Assembly (NCBI GenBank): GCA_950022655.1
Contig: OX465579.1
Span: 76,085,193-76,149,192, forward strand
Direction of reading: 5' to 3'
Source of the DNA: Alentia gelatinosa
Lineage: Eukaryota > Annelida > Polychaeta > Phyllodocida > Polynoidae
DNA: 64,000 nt
A model generated the notes under the pieces. The model was given only the letters and a program-made list of their open reading frames with translations. It was not told the DNA's origin and did no database searches. Below are positions 34,310 through 44,181 of the stretch, piece after piece (the first letter of the stretch is position 1; each line of letters begins with the position of its first letter). The position numbers and the translations under genes are program-made.

Positions 34310-36910
34310 AGGCTACAACATCATTAGATAACGCAGACCAGCTGCCAGTCACAGTAATCCCGCTGTGACAGTAACCTTACCTACCAGCCCAATAAATGTC
34401 GAGTAATTTGATTAAAAGACGCACCGCTTGTATTTTCGTTCCTCAGCCGTCTTGCAGTGTTTGTTTCACGTCAACTTCAGCCATCTTGGAACACGTCATC
34501 AAGCTGTAATACTGCATTTATGTGTCCATAATTTTGTCAAATTTGCGAAACCTGTGCATTCGCTTATATTATAACTGTCCTACTCATAGTGTATTGACTT
34601 GTATGAAAAGCAGCACCTAATATGTCCAGAAAGATATCTTTGTTTTCAGTTTCATAATTAATAATTAATTTATAAGGTAAGCTAAAACTCTTTAAGAATT
34701 GAACCAAGCCTGTTTAATGTTTCATTTTCAGTAGATAACAGCCATTCTGTTGATCAAAGGGTATCTAGGAGGGTGATATCTATATAACAAGAAGACCCAG
34801 GGACGATGTAGATCAATTTAACTTATGAACGACCTTACGGACGGCTAAGACTGACTTAACGAACGAAATAATAACACAATAACCCTTGTACCAGGTACAG
34901 AAAAGGGTCGTCATGTAGGATCCTAAGTTATTCTGTAGAGTATGTATTTTATCGAACCACATTTTATCTATTCCACCAATTATGATTCCACTGTAGTCAA
35001 AGACTGGTAGTATTGGTTCTTTACAGATTCTACAGACTATACGAAAGGTCGTCAATTCTCCGGAGCATCGAAACAGGTAGAGTATACATGTGATTTACTT
35101 TTTGTTATTATTTTCCTGAATTGCTTTTCTAATGTCATACACATGTCGTACAAACTATACAGAGCTACTGATATACATGATTTAAATCTAACGAAGAGAA
35201 AAGAATATTCTGGGTAGAATCTGCAATTAGTTTCGGTTAATTTGAGACAGAAGGAACTATGGCGCCATTTCTAGTTACAGCATACACATGAGTCAGTTTA
35301 TTATTACTTATAACTTTTACATTTCACATAGTGACTTTTGATGAGGCATCATAAAAATACATAACATTTATAACATGTATACGCAGTCATTTGAGAAGTA
35401 CAGACTCAAATACTTTATCTTCAGACACCAAACTTAACCGTAAACACTAGTCACATCTTGGATGCTTCAAGACTGCTGACACGTCTGGAAGTTCGCTTGT
35501 CAACCTGAGTCAACATTCTGCCTTTCCAGGATGAATTCTTGTGATGAACTATTGATGATGGCACCAGCGTCAAATTCGCTACTGCATCCGCTAACTGTTT
35601 TTTTCTGAGCATGTCCAACTCTATCCATCTGGCCTCGTGGCCTTCATGACGTCACGCAGTCCGCACCCGTCGAAACGGGAAGGCTAGCAACAAATAATAT
35701 GTTTATTATTGGAGAATGAGCGTGGTATTATAAATGAAAACAAAAAAAAACGATTACCAGGTTTGAGTTTTCTCCAGTCTGTGCATTTGCTATAACCCAC
35801 TTGGCACGCAGCCAACTAGCGATTCCTAAACCTGCCTATGTGGAGTGCAAATGTGTCAAGCATTTAGTGGGTCAATGAGGTAATTTTGGCTGAAGTGATT
35901 GGTCTTGGTCAGCTTGGCCCTCTTTTGAGACACGAAGATACTGGTCCACTGCACTCTACCAATGCATGCAGATAATAAAGGACTAGGTTTTGCTGCATGT
36001 TCAGAGTCTGTGTATCCCAGTTACTATACTTCAAGCCTCTATGCAACGTATCTGAACGTGGTTTTCCACGCTTAAAATATATTCTATCGACTGCTACGGC
36101 ATGATTCGACTTTTTTTTAAAACCTGTATACGTTGTAGTACCGTCTTCGTGATGGGATCTCCAAAGGCTGTTAATATCATGACCGTAACACCGACAGAGA
36201 ATTCAACACAATAGGTGACTGACTCCGCTAAATATGAGAACCGTTAATGCCTTACTAGAGAGTCTTAAAATGCCTTTTTGTATGTACACGCCTCTCTTTG
36301 CCTCTGCATGGAGGATTTAAGTTTCCGGGCGACTTTGCTAACGTCGAAATCATCGCGTTTTATTCGTCTAAAACAAAGTATATTTTTCTGCCTTAACTTT
36401 TTTTTCCAGTGTGAATTATCATAAAGTCAAAGGGCGGCGAACTTGCAAGGGAATTCATAAAACCCATTTGTATCAAAACCGATCTACCATCAAGTATGTC
36501 AAACCAGCTTCAAACCCAAACTCATGAAGTCCTTTCGCTATAGAATTATCAGAGCTATCTCAGCCCACCATTAGACCCCCCTTGTGGAAACCTATAATCA
36601 GCGATCACCCTGGTGGTAGCCATGTAACTGATGTGCAGAGTGCACGGATGAGACCGGAAGTGACATGCCCCTAGCATTATCTCTGACTGTAATTCAGGCT
36701 GATGGATACAATGACCGGTTGGTTAGGTGCTAATTCGCACCAACCCCACGACCACCTCCCCTGCATTGCCAAAGACCCGCGAAACTCCCATCTCATCTTA
36801 CGCATGCGCTATACCAAGTCTTTAAAGGAAGTGATAAATTGCACAATTTGCGCATAACTGCAGTTCCGTTTCAGACCATAGTTCAACAGAATTTGATAGC
36901 AGTCATAAAT
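34310..36910. other. Non-coding stretch before the YR retrotransposon
   Basis: AT-rich, no exon recognised. A small hairpin, GGTTGGTTAGGTGC with GCACCAACC, lies at about 36717-36745. Confidence 0.3.
35860..35978. repeat. Diverged dispersed repeat, copy 2
   Basis: This is the partner of 13059-13165: CATTTAGTGGGTCAATGAG, then GATTGGTCTTGGTCAG and the ATACTGGTCCACTGCACTC segment align in order. Identity is only moderate. Confidence 0.4.
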
Positions 36911-37175
36911 CATTACCCTAACCCCGGATGAAAGTAGAGAAGCAGTAGCTGGGAGTATAAAATTTTATTTAATTTTATGTAGTAAAATGCAGTAAAATAT
37001 TTATGGCGACCTTACTGGACGGCATATTAAAATGTAATGTGAATATGAAGGTAAGTAAAAGTAGATAAATGATAATTGACAGTATGATGTATGTCAATTA
37101 TAAAAATATGAAAGTAAGATATACAATAGAGTTGTATAGACAATACATACGTAATTGTATAATATAATAAAAATG
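36911..37175 (-). repeat. Ngaro B2 repeat (3' terminus)
   Basis: This 265-base AT-rich block is identical, as far as I can read, to B1 at 37419-37683. In plus orientation it starts CATTACCCTAACCCCGG and ends AATAAAAATG. It is the 3' end of the element. Confidence 0.9.
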
Positions 37176-37218
37176 GCCTACGTGAGTAGGTAAAGAGAGA
37201 GAGGTTGTGGGTGGGTGG

Positions 37219-37418
37219 GACGAAAATGGTACTGTAGTACGTGCGTACTGCAGGGCGGGTGAAGGAGAAGTGAGACCGGGGTCTGGACCGGGCTGTACCA
37301 CGTGACTGCGTAGTATGAGTGAGAGCCGCGAGGGGGCAGGAGGGGCGCCCGTGAGGGGCGGTAGAGGGGGACACCGGGGGGAGCAATGACTACCCCTGAG
37401 CAAAGCCCATGAGTAACC
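37219..37418 (-). repeat. Ngaro A2 repeat
   Basis: This GC-rich, roughly 200-base block matches A1 at 41957-42156, with differences at about 37297 (A for T) and within GAGGGGCGG against GAGGCGCGG. It directly adjoins B1. Frames of 107-119 codons across it are shadows. Confidence 0.9.
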
Positions 37419-37683
37419 CATTACCCTAACCCCGGATGAAAGTAGAGAAGCAGTAGCTGGGAGTATAAAATTTTATTTAATTTTATGTAGTAAAATGCAG
37501 TAAAATATTTATGGCGACCTTACTGGACGGCATATTAAAATGTAATGTGAATATGAAGGTAAGTAAAAGTAGATAAATGATAATTGACAGTATGATGTAT
37601 GTCAATTATAAAAATATGAAAGTAAGATATACAATAGAGTTGTATAGACAATACATACGTAATTGTATAATATAATAAAAATG
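37419..37683 (-). repeat. Ngaro B1 repeat
   Basis: It lies about 40 bases past the recombinase stop codon and is the internal copy of B2. Confidence 0.9.
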
Positions 37684-37722
37684 CCAAGAAGCCAGTAAAA
37701 GGTGAGGGGGGGTGGGAGAAAA

Positions 37723-38724
37723 TTATGAAAGTTTGTTTAGGGACCGGATGAGAGCAAGGTTAACGGCCTTGGCATCAGTGTCCTTGATGTAATCTCGGTG
37801 AGAATTAGACCTCCAGCCGCCATAGCGCTGGATGGACAGCTCTGGCATACCCGCCTGGTATGCCTGAGTGGCGGCAGCCTTCCGGAGGCTGTGGAGGGTG
37901 TAGTCGGTAGGCTGATTAGCGGTGAGTAGCAGCGCTTTCCACTCCTTGCTCAGAGTTCTGGTCGTTATTACCTGGCCGTCTGCCAGGAGTAAGAACGGGT
38001 CCTCGGGGCTGGCCGTGGGGGCGGCCGCGATCATCTTCCTGACCGCCCGCACCGGACACGAGGACGGGTCGGAGGACGCCTGCAGGGTGACTGTCTTTTC
38101 CTCCCCCACCATCTGCATGTTCTTGGCCGCCTTGACGCGTATCGAGACCTGTCTGGGCGTGACCACGACGTCTCGGCGTGACAGGTGTCGCGTCGGATCG
38201 AACTTGGTCGCAGATGGAGGGGCGACCTCGCTTTGTCGCAGCGCCGCGTAAAATATCACCAGGATAGCGGCCCGCAGAATGATGTGTAGAGGTGATTCGT
38301 CGAGGGCCTCGAGGGCAGCCCTGAGGACGTCCATCGGCACCGCCGGCTTGACGTTCGGTTGGTATGTTTTGTTGCGTCTCATGGCCTCGAGTGCACGTCT
38401 CACCCTGAAATCCTCCGTCGGCGCGACGTCGCCCCCCGTCAGCCGTAGGTGCGACCGCACGTGTGATAGCTGGTTCGCGACCGTCGCCGGCGAGGGGGCG
38501 TGGTCCGCGACGTATTCGAGGAACGCCGTGGTAAAGCTGACGGTAGGTTTCTGGGGGTCGGCGCCCATCCGGCGGCAGAATGCGAGGTAGGTCGCGACGG
38601 CGGAGCGCTGGTTCGCGACCGTTCCGGGGGCACGCGCCTCGCATTGCCGAGCAGATGCCCTCGTCTGGAGCGATCGTAGCGCCGGATCTGCAGGTGAGAC
38701 GTAACACAGGGTTGAACGAAACAT
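37723..38724 (-). CDS. Tyrosine recombinase (Ngaro ORF3)
   Basis: This 333-residue protein catalyses insertion of the circular retrotransposon DNA by strand cleavage and a 3'-phosphotyrosine link. The N-terminal half (about 30-120) looks like the helical core-binding domain. The catalytic half shows the family residues: Arg163 in ALRQSE, a Lys candidate at 198-201, His278 and Arg281 in HSLRKAA, Trp304 in the GGW motif and nucleophile Tyr312 in SHRDYI. The ATG at 38724 lies 15 codons before the region with clear recombinase character. The ORF is intact and overlaps the tail of the RT frame by about 0.8 kb in another frame. It is followed closely by B1. Functional competence is likely but untested. 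Confidence 0.93.
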   Translation of the reverse strand: MFRSTLCYVSPADPALRSLQTRASARQCEARAPGTVANQRSAVATYLAFCRRMGADPQKPTVSFTTAFLEYVADHAPSPATVANQLSHVRSHLRLTGGDVAPTEDFRVRRALEAMRRNKTYQPNVKPAVPMDVLRAALEALDESPLHIILRAAILVIFYAALRQSEVAPPSATKFDPTRHLSRRDVVVTPRQVSIRVKAAKNMQMVGEEKTVTLQASSDPSSCPVRAVRKMIAAAPTASPEDPFLLLADGQVITTRTLSKEWKALLLTANQPTDYTLHSLRKAAATQAYQAGMPELSIQRYGGWRSNSHRDYIKDTDAKAVNLALIRSLNKLS

Positions 38725-40735
38725 GAGTACATGGCATGACCTCGACTAGGGAGTGGAATTTTATGTACCTAGAGGCCGTATCAAAGTCCCTCGAGGTTAG
38801 GTGTGCCCGGCTGAGCGCGTCGGCCACGGTATTGAGGGCACCCGGGACGTGTGTGTACACGAAGTCTACTTGTAGTCTAGCCTGCACCATCCAGGCTTGA
38901 CGGGCACACTCGGCCAGGACGGGGTTCCGGGCGCGTCCCGACCGGAGTGCCTGGACGGTGCCCATATTATCGCAGTAGACTTCCACCCGGGTGCCGCGGT
39001 CACGGTCGGTTAAGAACGTGCACATCGCGTATACCGTGTTGAGGGCCTCGAGCTCCGCGATGCAGGTAACAGGGTCGTTCACTGGACAGACGCGGCCGGA
39101 GTACGAGTAGGTCCCGTCTGTACCCCCGACGCCGGACAAGCACGCGTCCACGATCAGGCACTTGGTCGGGGGGCCTCGGGGGATGAGGGCGTGGCCGTTC
39201 CAACCGTCGGCAAAGCGCAGGAACCATTCGAAGTCCTGCCGCATCTCGGAATTGATGTTAATGTAGTACCCGCCCATCCCCCGGAGGGCCTCGAGCAGTT
39301 TACTCACAAAGGGGCGCGCAGGCCGGATACACTTGGCTACATGTAACACGCGCCCCAGTATTGATTGCAGCTGGCGTTTCGTCAGCGACCGCTTCTGTGC
39401 GACCGCCCTGACATGCTCTCGGACCTCGTGTAGTTTGTCCTCGGGGACGGAGAGCGACATGTCTATGGAATTGATCACGATGCCGAGCCACGTGACCACC
39501 TGGCTGGGGGGCTGAGCCTTTTCCCGGGCCTCGGGGAGGCCCAGCTCCTCGAAGAGGGCTCGTGCGATGGCGAAGTCCGAGGCCGCCTTGTCCTCGTCGG
39601 GCGAGAGGATGATCAGGTCGTCCAGATACATGGCGGCCTCGACCCCTTTCTGGCTGAGGATCTTAACTATTGCTTCTGCCACACACTGCATGTGGTAGGA
39701 GGAGGCACGGGCACCAAAGGGCATCGCCGTATCACAGTAGAATGCCTCCCCCCACGCAAAACAGAGCAACGGCCAGTCAAGGGGGTCGCAGCGGAAGTTC
39801 TTGTAGGCCCGGGATATATCGATGGTCGACATGAAACTCCCGGGCCCCGAGGCCACCAGGCGGCCGACGAAACCATCCACGGTCGGGAGGCCATGCTCCC
39901 GTTCCTCGCCGTAAACCGAGTTCTTGACGATATAGCCGTTGACGCTGTCTTCCTTGGGGTACGTCATATCGGTTATCACTCGGCGATCGGTGGTACCTCT
40001 CTTCTCACGTGTCATTAGAGGCGACACGTGACACCAGGGTAGGAAAGGGGGGGCCTCGAACGGCCCCATGAGGTTGCTGTACCCCTTCTCCTTCCTGATG
40101 AACTTATCCACCTGCTCCGGGTACCCTGTAGCACTGGGGTGGTTGGGTACCCCGCGGGTATCGCTTATCGGCCCGGCGTAACCCAGTGGGAAGCCGAACC
40201 TGATGAAATCGCTCAGTTCCTTGCTGCCGGGGATCCCGGAGAGATATCGGATCCAGACCGGGATGTTGAGGTCCGTGGGGATCTCGATACGGGCCCCGAG
40301 GGCGTTGGGTAGGCCCGTGCGCCTCACAATATCGTAGATTTGGGCGTGGTCCGGCGGCCCGTGTGCCGCGAACTGCGGCCAGTTGGTCCTCCTGTGTCCG
40401 GCGAACGCCTCGGGGTCGGTCCGGACTCCGGCGACAGGTATCCCGGTCTCACAGAACTTTCTGACGGCAGCGAAGTCGATGGGACTGAGTTCGCGGCCGT
40501 CCTCCCGGGGCAATTGCCGAGCCAATTGCTCCGCCTCCCCGCTAACACTACCACAGGCGGGAGTGTATTCCTCGGCGGGCGGGGCTGCACGCTCCGTACT
40601 TCCCCCCACGTGCGCGGCACGCGCTGTTGTTGTCACGTGGGGGGTGACGTCATCACTCCTGCACTCTTTGATCGGGTCCCCCTCGCCGAGTGCACTCGTA
40701 CCGAGGCCGAGGGGTGCGTCTCGCGCCACGCTCAC
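37916..40735 (-). CDS. Reverse transcriptase-RNase H (Ngaro ORF2)
   Basis: A 939-codon open frame. The RT domain spans about residues 225-480, with Asp306 in the TIDIS motif, MPFGARAS at about 338-345 and the catalytic YLDD at 370-373. RNase H spans about 525-645, with its four acidic residues at Asp530 (IVDAC), Glu561 (AELEAL), Asp589 (YCDN) and Asp639 (VADAL). Useful protein probably ends near 38,785; the remaining 270 codons are Arg/Gly/Pro-rich and lie over the recombinase ORF in another frame. The frame starts with a GTG whose first base is the last base of the final Gag sense codon, and its next two bases begin the Gag stop. No ATG precedes the RT domain in a useful place, so expression by frameshift or reinitiation from Gag is likely. 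Confidence 0.93.
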   Translation of the reverse strand: MSVARDAPLGLGTSALGEGDPIKECRSDDVTPHVTTTARAAHVGGSTERAAPPAEEYTPACGSVSGEAEQLARQLPREDGRELSPIDFAAVRKFCETGIPVAGVRTDPEAFAGHRRTNWPQFAAHGPPDHAQIYDIVRRTGLPNALGARIEIPTDLNIPVWIRYLSGIPGSKELSDFIRFGFPLGYAGPISDTRGVPNHPSATGYPEQVDKFIRKEKGYSNLMGPFEAPPFLPWCHVSPLMTREKRGTTDRRVITDMTYPKEDSVNGYIVKNSVYGEEREHGLPTVDGFVGRLVASGPGSFMSTIDISRAYKNFRCDPLDWPLLCFAWGEAFYCDTAMPFGARASSYHMQCVAEAIVKILSQKGVEAAMYLDDLIILSPDEDKAASDFAIARALFEELGLPEAREKAQPPSQVVTWLGIVINSIDMSLSVPEDKLHEVREHVRAVAQKRSLTKRQLQSILGRVLHVAKCIRPARPFVSKLLEALRGMGGYYININSEMRQDFEWFLRFADGWNGHALIPRGPPTKCLIVDACLSGVGGTDGTYSYSGRVCPVNDPVTCIAELEALNTVYAMCTFLTDRDRGTRVEVYCDNMGTVQALRSGRARNPVLAECARQAWMVQARLQVDFVYTHVPGALNTVADALSRAHLTSRDFDTASRYIKFHSLVEVMPCTHVSFNPVLRLTCRSGATIAPDEGICSAMRGACPRNGREPALRRRDLPRILPPDGRRPPETYRQLYHGVPRIRRGPRPLAGDGREPAITRAVAPTADGGRRRADGGFQGETCTRGHETQQNIPTERQAGGADGRPQGCPRGPRRITSTHHSAGRYPGDILRGAATKRGRPSICDQVRSDATPVTPRRRGHAQTGLDTRQGGQEHADGGGGKDSHPAGVLRPVLVSGAGGQEDDRGRPHGQPRGPVLTPGRRPGNNDQNSEQGVESAATHR

Positions 40736-41874
40736 TCGCGGGGCGCGTCCGGTCCGTTTTTTGAAGCCGTGCCGTGTTGTTTCTGCACTCCTAGCTCGGT
40801 GGGGCGGACCGTGTGTCCGGCGTGCGGCGTCCTTCGTGGGGCGGGTGCGGATGTTGGTGCAGCGTTGTCATAACCCGCACCATACACGAGTTTCCTGTTG
40901 CACGCGTGTATAGAGTGCGTGCACATCCGCCCCACCGAGTCGCAGAACGAACAAACATGAACCCATTTGATCTGCCCGTCCTGATGTCCGTTACGTAGGC
41001 GACAACCTCGCTCCGAGTTGTACGCCCGGCAGGGGAGCTCTCGGGCTCCGTCCCTTCCTCCGTCTTGACCGTTAGGGGCGCTGGTGGCGGCCGTCATAGC
41101 TATGCGTACGCGTTCGTCTTGAATGCGCACGTGGTCCGACCAGTACACACGGCCGGCCTCTACCTGATCGAATATGTAGTTAGACCACCTCCTAACCGCG
41201 GGCCACGGCCGTGTCTGGGCGTCCACCGTTACCTGCGAGAGGTGCCTGTACATGTCTCGACGGTCGCCCTCGGGTATCGCCCGCTCGTCCTCCATCATCA
41301 GTAAGAATGCGCTCACATACTCCATGGGGGCCAGGCTTCCCCTAACCTCGAGCTTTTGGGACATGGTATACAGGCCCTCACGTTCCACATACATATACGG
41401 CTTAGAAATGAGTTTATGTACGGTCAAGTCAGATGAAAACCTACCGGCCGTGCGCTCATGCCGAATGCCCTCGCGGTCGATCTCTCGCTGGAGCAGTTCC
41501 TCGCTCAGGTAGCGTTCCCTGAGTTGTCTGGGTGCGGGCAGCCTCGACGTCTGGTCCTGGGCCCAGTCTCTTGTCCGGTCCTCGGCCGTAGAGCGTGCCT
41601 CTCGGACCGTCGGTTGTGTAGCCCTGGTCGGCGACCGTTGTCGTGCCATCGCCTGCATCGTCTGAAACATGCTATCCATCGTCCTTCCCATCTTTTCCAT
41701 GTTGGACTCGAGCTTCGAGATCCTAGCCGTTTTTACCGTGCGCCCGCTGTCCGAGACCGACTCGATGTTCTCGTTGGACTCGGCCGTTTCCTGGAGAGTG
41801 GCCTCCGATTCCGCCGCGGACTCCGTCGGCTTCGATGTGCTGGGCACCGGGGTATTCCTCGTCGTAGGACCCAT
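40732..41874 (-). CDS. Gag-like protein (Ngaro ORF1)
   Basis: A 380-residue protein from ATG 41874; the open frame extends upstream through the A1 repeat without a better start. The N-terminal part is Ser/Thr/Glu-rich. It is followed by a probable coiled coil around KLESNMEKMGRTMDSMFQTM, an Arg-rich stretch, and a helical region with EYVSAFLLMMEDE and AVRRWSNYIFDQ. The C-terminal part has a Cys/His cluster (HVCSFC, then CTHSIHACN) typical of nucleic-acid binding. It probably packages the RNA. The same blocks recur in relics at 27.1 and 52.8 kb. The stop overlaps the RT frame, indicating coupled or frameshifted expression. Confidence 0.88.
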   Translation of the reverse strand: MGPTTRNTPVPSTSKPTESAAESEATLQETAESNENIESVSDSGRTVKTARISKLESNMEKMGRTMDSMFQTMQAMARQRSPTRATQPTVREARSTAEDRTRDWAQDQTSRLPAPRQLRERYLSEELLQREIDREGIRHERTAGRFSSDLTVHKLISKPYMYVEREGLYTMSQKLEVRGSLAPMEYVSAFLLMMEDERAIPEGDRRDMYRHLSQVTVDAQTRPWPAVRRWSNYIFDQVEAGRVYWSDHVRIQDERVRIAMTAATSAPNGQDGGRDGARELPCRAYNSERGCRLRNGHQDGQIKWVHVCSFCDSVGRMCTHSIHACNRKLVYGAGYDNAAPTSAPAPRRTPHAGHTVRPTELGVQKQHGTASKNGPDAPRE

Positions 41875-41956
41875 TTCTCCTTTCGCTGTACCGTATCGCG
41901 TGTATGGGGGTGCTAGCCTGTACTCGGGGAGTATGAGGCGAAGCACGTGGCCAAGA

Positions 41957-42156
41957 GACGAAAATGGTACTGTAGTACGTGCGTACTGCAGGGCGGGTGA
42001 AGGAGAAGTGAGACCGGGGTCTGGACCGGGCTGTTCCACGTGACTGCGTAGTATGAGTGAGAGCCGCGAGGGGGCAGGAGGGGCGCCCGTGAGGCGCGGT
42101 AGAGGGGGACACCGGGGGGAGCAATGACTACCCCTGAGCAAAGCCCATGAGTATCC
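41957..42156 (-). repeat. Ngaro A1 repeat (5' terminus and probable promoter)
   Basis: The 5' copy of the A repeat; its outer edge reads GGGATACTCATGGG on the minus strand. As the first 200 bases of the element it probably holds the promoter; no TATA box is seen. It ends about 80 bases before the Gag ATG. Confidence 0.9.
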
Positions 42157-43200
42157 CATACCCGTTGGAACTTCCCGTCCAAATTTGAGACATGGGAAAA
42201 ATGTCGCTATTTCGCACATTTCTACATGTTTGAGTATTGATAGAGCTTTCAACAGTTTACTAGAATATTATTCAGGAAACTATAGCTAAGAGGAAATAAT
42301 GGCTTTGGATTGGAGTCTAGAAAGCAGCCCGATTTTATGATAATAGTTTCATTTGTGGAGACGATATCCTGGAACATGAAGGAAGGAAAATATCACTTTC
42401 TCAAAAGACCTTGGAAAACGATAATTGGTATTATAAATGCATGCTGAGAGACCTTTATAAAAATAATAGAAAATCACGTAAGAGGCCTTGATATAGGAGA
42501 AATAGGAATCTGTTGTGTGGTCTTCCATCAAAAGAAAAAAGTTTATGATTTTGCCATCACTGTGGATTCAGTGAAGCACCCCGATGGTGCTAAAGATATG
42601 CATTTAGTCAATTTTGCAAGACTGGTTCACAATCACTCGGATCCAATCAATGATCTTCACCCTATTGGCACACGGACACTGACTTTACTCGCCGCATAAT
42701 GTTATTTCCACACGTAAAATTTGTCTTTTGTATACTCATGAATGGGTGAACCTGCACGGAAGAGTGAATGTAACGTTTCTGTGCTAATCAATGGGCTGAG
42801 GTGTTAATTGCTAGAGACGATTCTAGATGTACCAAAAGCTACGTTTTTTTTCATCTTTTTGTATTCTTTTCTCACTTATTTTATTTTACTTTTGAATCCC
42901 GAAGTAACTCCAAAATCGTTAATCGTACAAAACTGCCACCTTCATCGCTATATGGATTTTGTCCTTTTAAGGTTTGAAAACTGGCACCCTAGCTCCACCT
43001 GCTGCCACAGAAGGGTAAGGTGAAGCTGGTACTCAGGAAGCATCCAAGCAGAGCACTTGATTTGAAGTGACAGCAGCTAGACAAATGACAGCACACAGGA
43101 GACCTCCAGCGCACCTTACGCAGCTGCAATAATCAGGTTAACATTGCTTCCACAAGTCCCGGTCACATTGTTAACAGTAGCAGTGCCCTTTTGAAAGGTG
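42157..43200. other. AT-rich flank of the retrotransposon
   Basis: No feature recognised. Base composition falls abruptly from the GC-rich element to AT-rich DNA just outside 42156. Confidence 0.35.
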
Positions 43201-43245
43201 GTTTAAGATTATATATATATATGTAAAATATCTACTTTGTTACCT

Positions 43246-43485
43246 ATGACATACAGGATAATTAGCCTCTTACTGTTGATGCACAGACTATGTGTAATAA
43301 AAGGAAAGAAAGTCGATATAACCTATGCCGACTTATGCAGCTCATCTGAGCCCATACCGCGTCCAACGGATTTTAATTTTCAACTTGATGATGTTCCTTT
43401 TAATACACTATTTCAAACGTTACAGAATAAGCTACCCTTTAAGGCCAGATACAATACAGAAGGTTCTTCAGCTGAGAACAATTAG
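43246..43485 (+). CDS. Candidate small secreted protein
   Basis: From ATG 43246 the frame encodes 79 residues: a basic-hydrophobic leader (MTYRIISLLLLMHRLC, about 1-20) resembling a signal peptide, then a hydrophilic part with KKVDITYADLC and a Phe/Asn-rich middle, ending in SSAENN and a stop. TATATATATATG lies about 30 bases upstream and could be a TATA region or only an AT microsatellite. A shifted 70-codon frame over the same DNA looks less protein-like. No family or splice partner was recognised; chance is a real alternative. Confidence 0.3.
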   Translation: MTYRIISLLLLMHRLCVIKGKKVDITYADLCSSSEPIPRPTDFNFQLDDVPFNTLFQTLQNKLPFKARYNTEGSSAENN

Positions 43486-44020
43486 TATTTTTATTCTTGC
43501 CTCAGGTGGTAGATATAGATCTGAGCAGCAGCTATAATTTACCGTCAGATGGCGACAAGCCGGTAGTTTCCCGCGCTTTATGACCTGCGTGCTTCTTTAG
43601 ACTTGGCGCAGCACGCCGGTAACAGTTCTGTAACTTAATGCCAGCAGAAGACATTTTGTCTGACTCTTGAAGGCATATCGGACAATTTACCTTGAAAAGT
43701 AAAACCCATGTCAGTTTTCGGAAAATTCAATATACGATAATAGATCTCCAAGTATTGTGAAACACATATCTATCTTGAAAAACGGGGGTCACCGGGCTAG
43801 TTTTCGATCTAGAGATCAATACTATGATGATATTACAATCGAATATATCACCTATACCGCCTATATGGTGTGTATTATCGTAAAACTGGATGAGTTTTAA
43901 TCTTGGCCACCGTATGCCACGACTGGAGTTTGGCATAGTGACTTCATGAGGTGAAGCCGGTGAAGTCCGGAACCAAAACTTCAGGAGTGATATGCGGTGG
44001 CCACTATTAAAACGAATCAG

Positions 44021-44180
44021 GTTTTGATTTTATCCCACCCCGTCTCCTCTATTTTGGAATATTACGTGATAATAATGCTGTATGCCACTAGAGGCATATA
44101 AAACACCGTATGCCATTCAGCATGGCATACGGAAACTCAATGTTAAGCCTATGTGATTTTATTTCAGGGTAGGATAAAAC
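44021..44180. repeat. Small inverted-repeat element, copy 1
   Basis: Ends GATTTTATCCCACCC and GGGTAGGATAAAAC are inverted. Inside is a perfect palindrome at 44106-44132 with arms CCGTATGCCA and TGGCATACGG. A similar unit with the same ends lies at 63348-63468. Confidence 0.5.
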
Positions 44181-44181
44181 A

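Larger units (their letters stand above)
36911..42156 (-). mobile_element. Complete Ngaro-type (DIRS order) tyrosine-recombinase retrotransposon
   Basis: Read on the minus strand, the order is A1 repeat, Gag-like ORF, RT-RNase H ORF, tyrosine recombinase ORF, B1, A2, a 43-base spacer, B2. This split direct repeat plan is diagnostic for Ngaro and PAT-type elements. No DAM-like methyltransferase domain follows the RNase H, which favours Ngaro. The 5.2-kb element replicates by reverse transcription, and its circular DNA is inserted by the recombinase, usually without target duplication; none was found. A1 and A2 differ at about two positions over 200 bases, and B1 and B2 look identical, so insertion is recent. 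The coding part is much GC-richer than the flanks. Confidence 0.93.

Noticed and set aside
37916..42043. Many plus-strand frames of 60-177 codons opposite the retrotransposon genes
   Set aside because: Shadows of the GC-rich minus-strand Gag, RT and recombinase ORFs.
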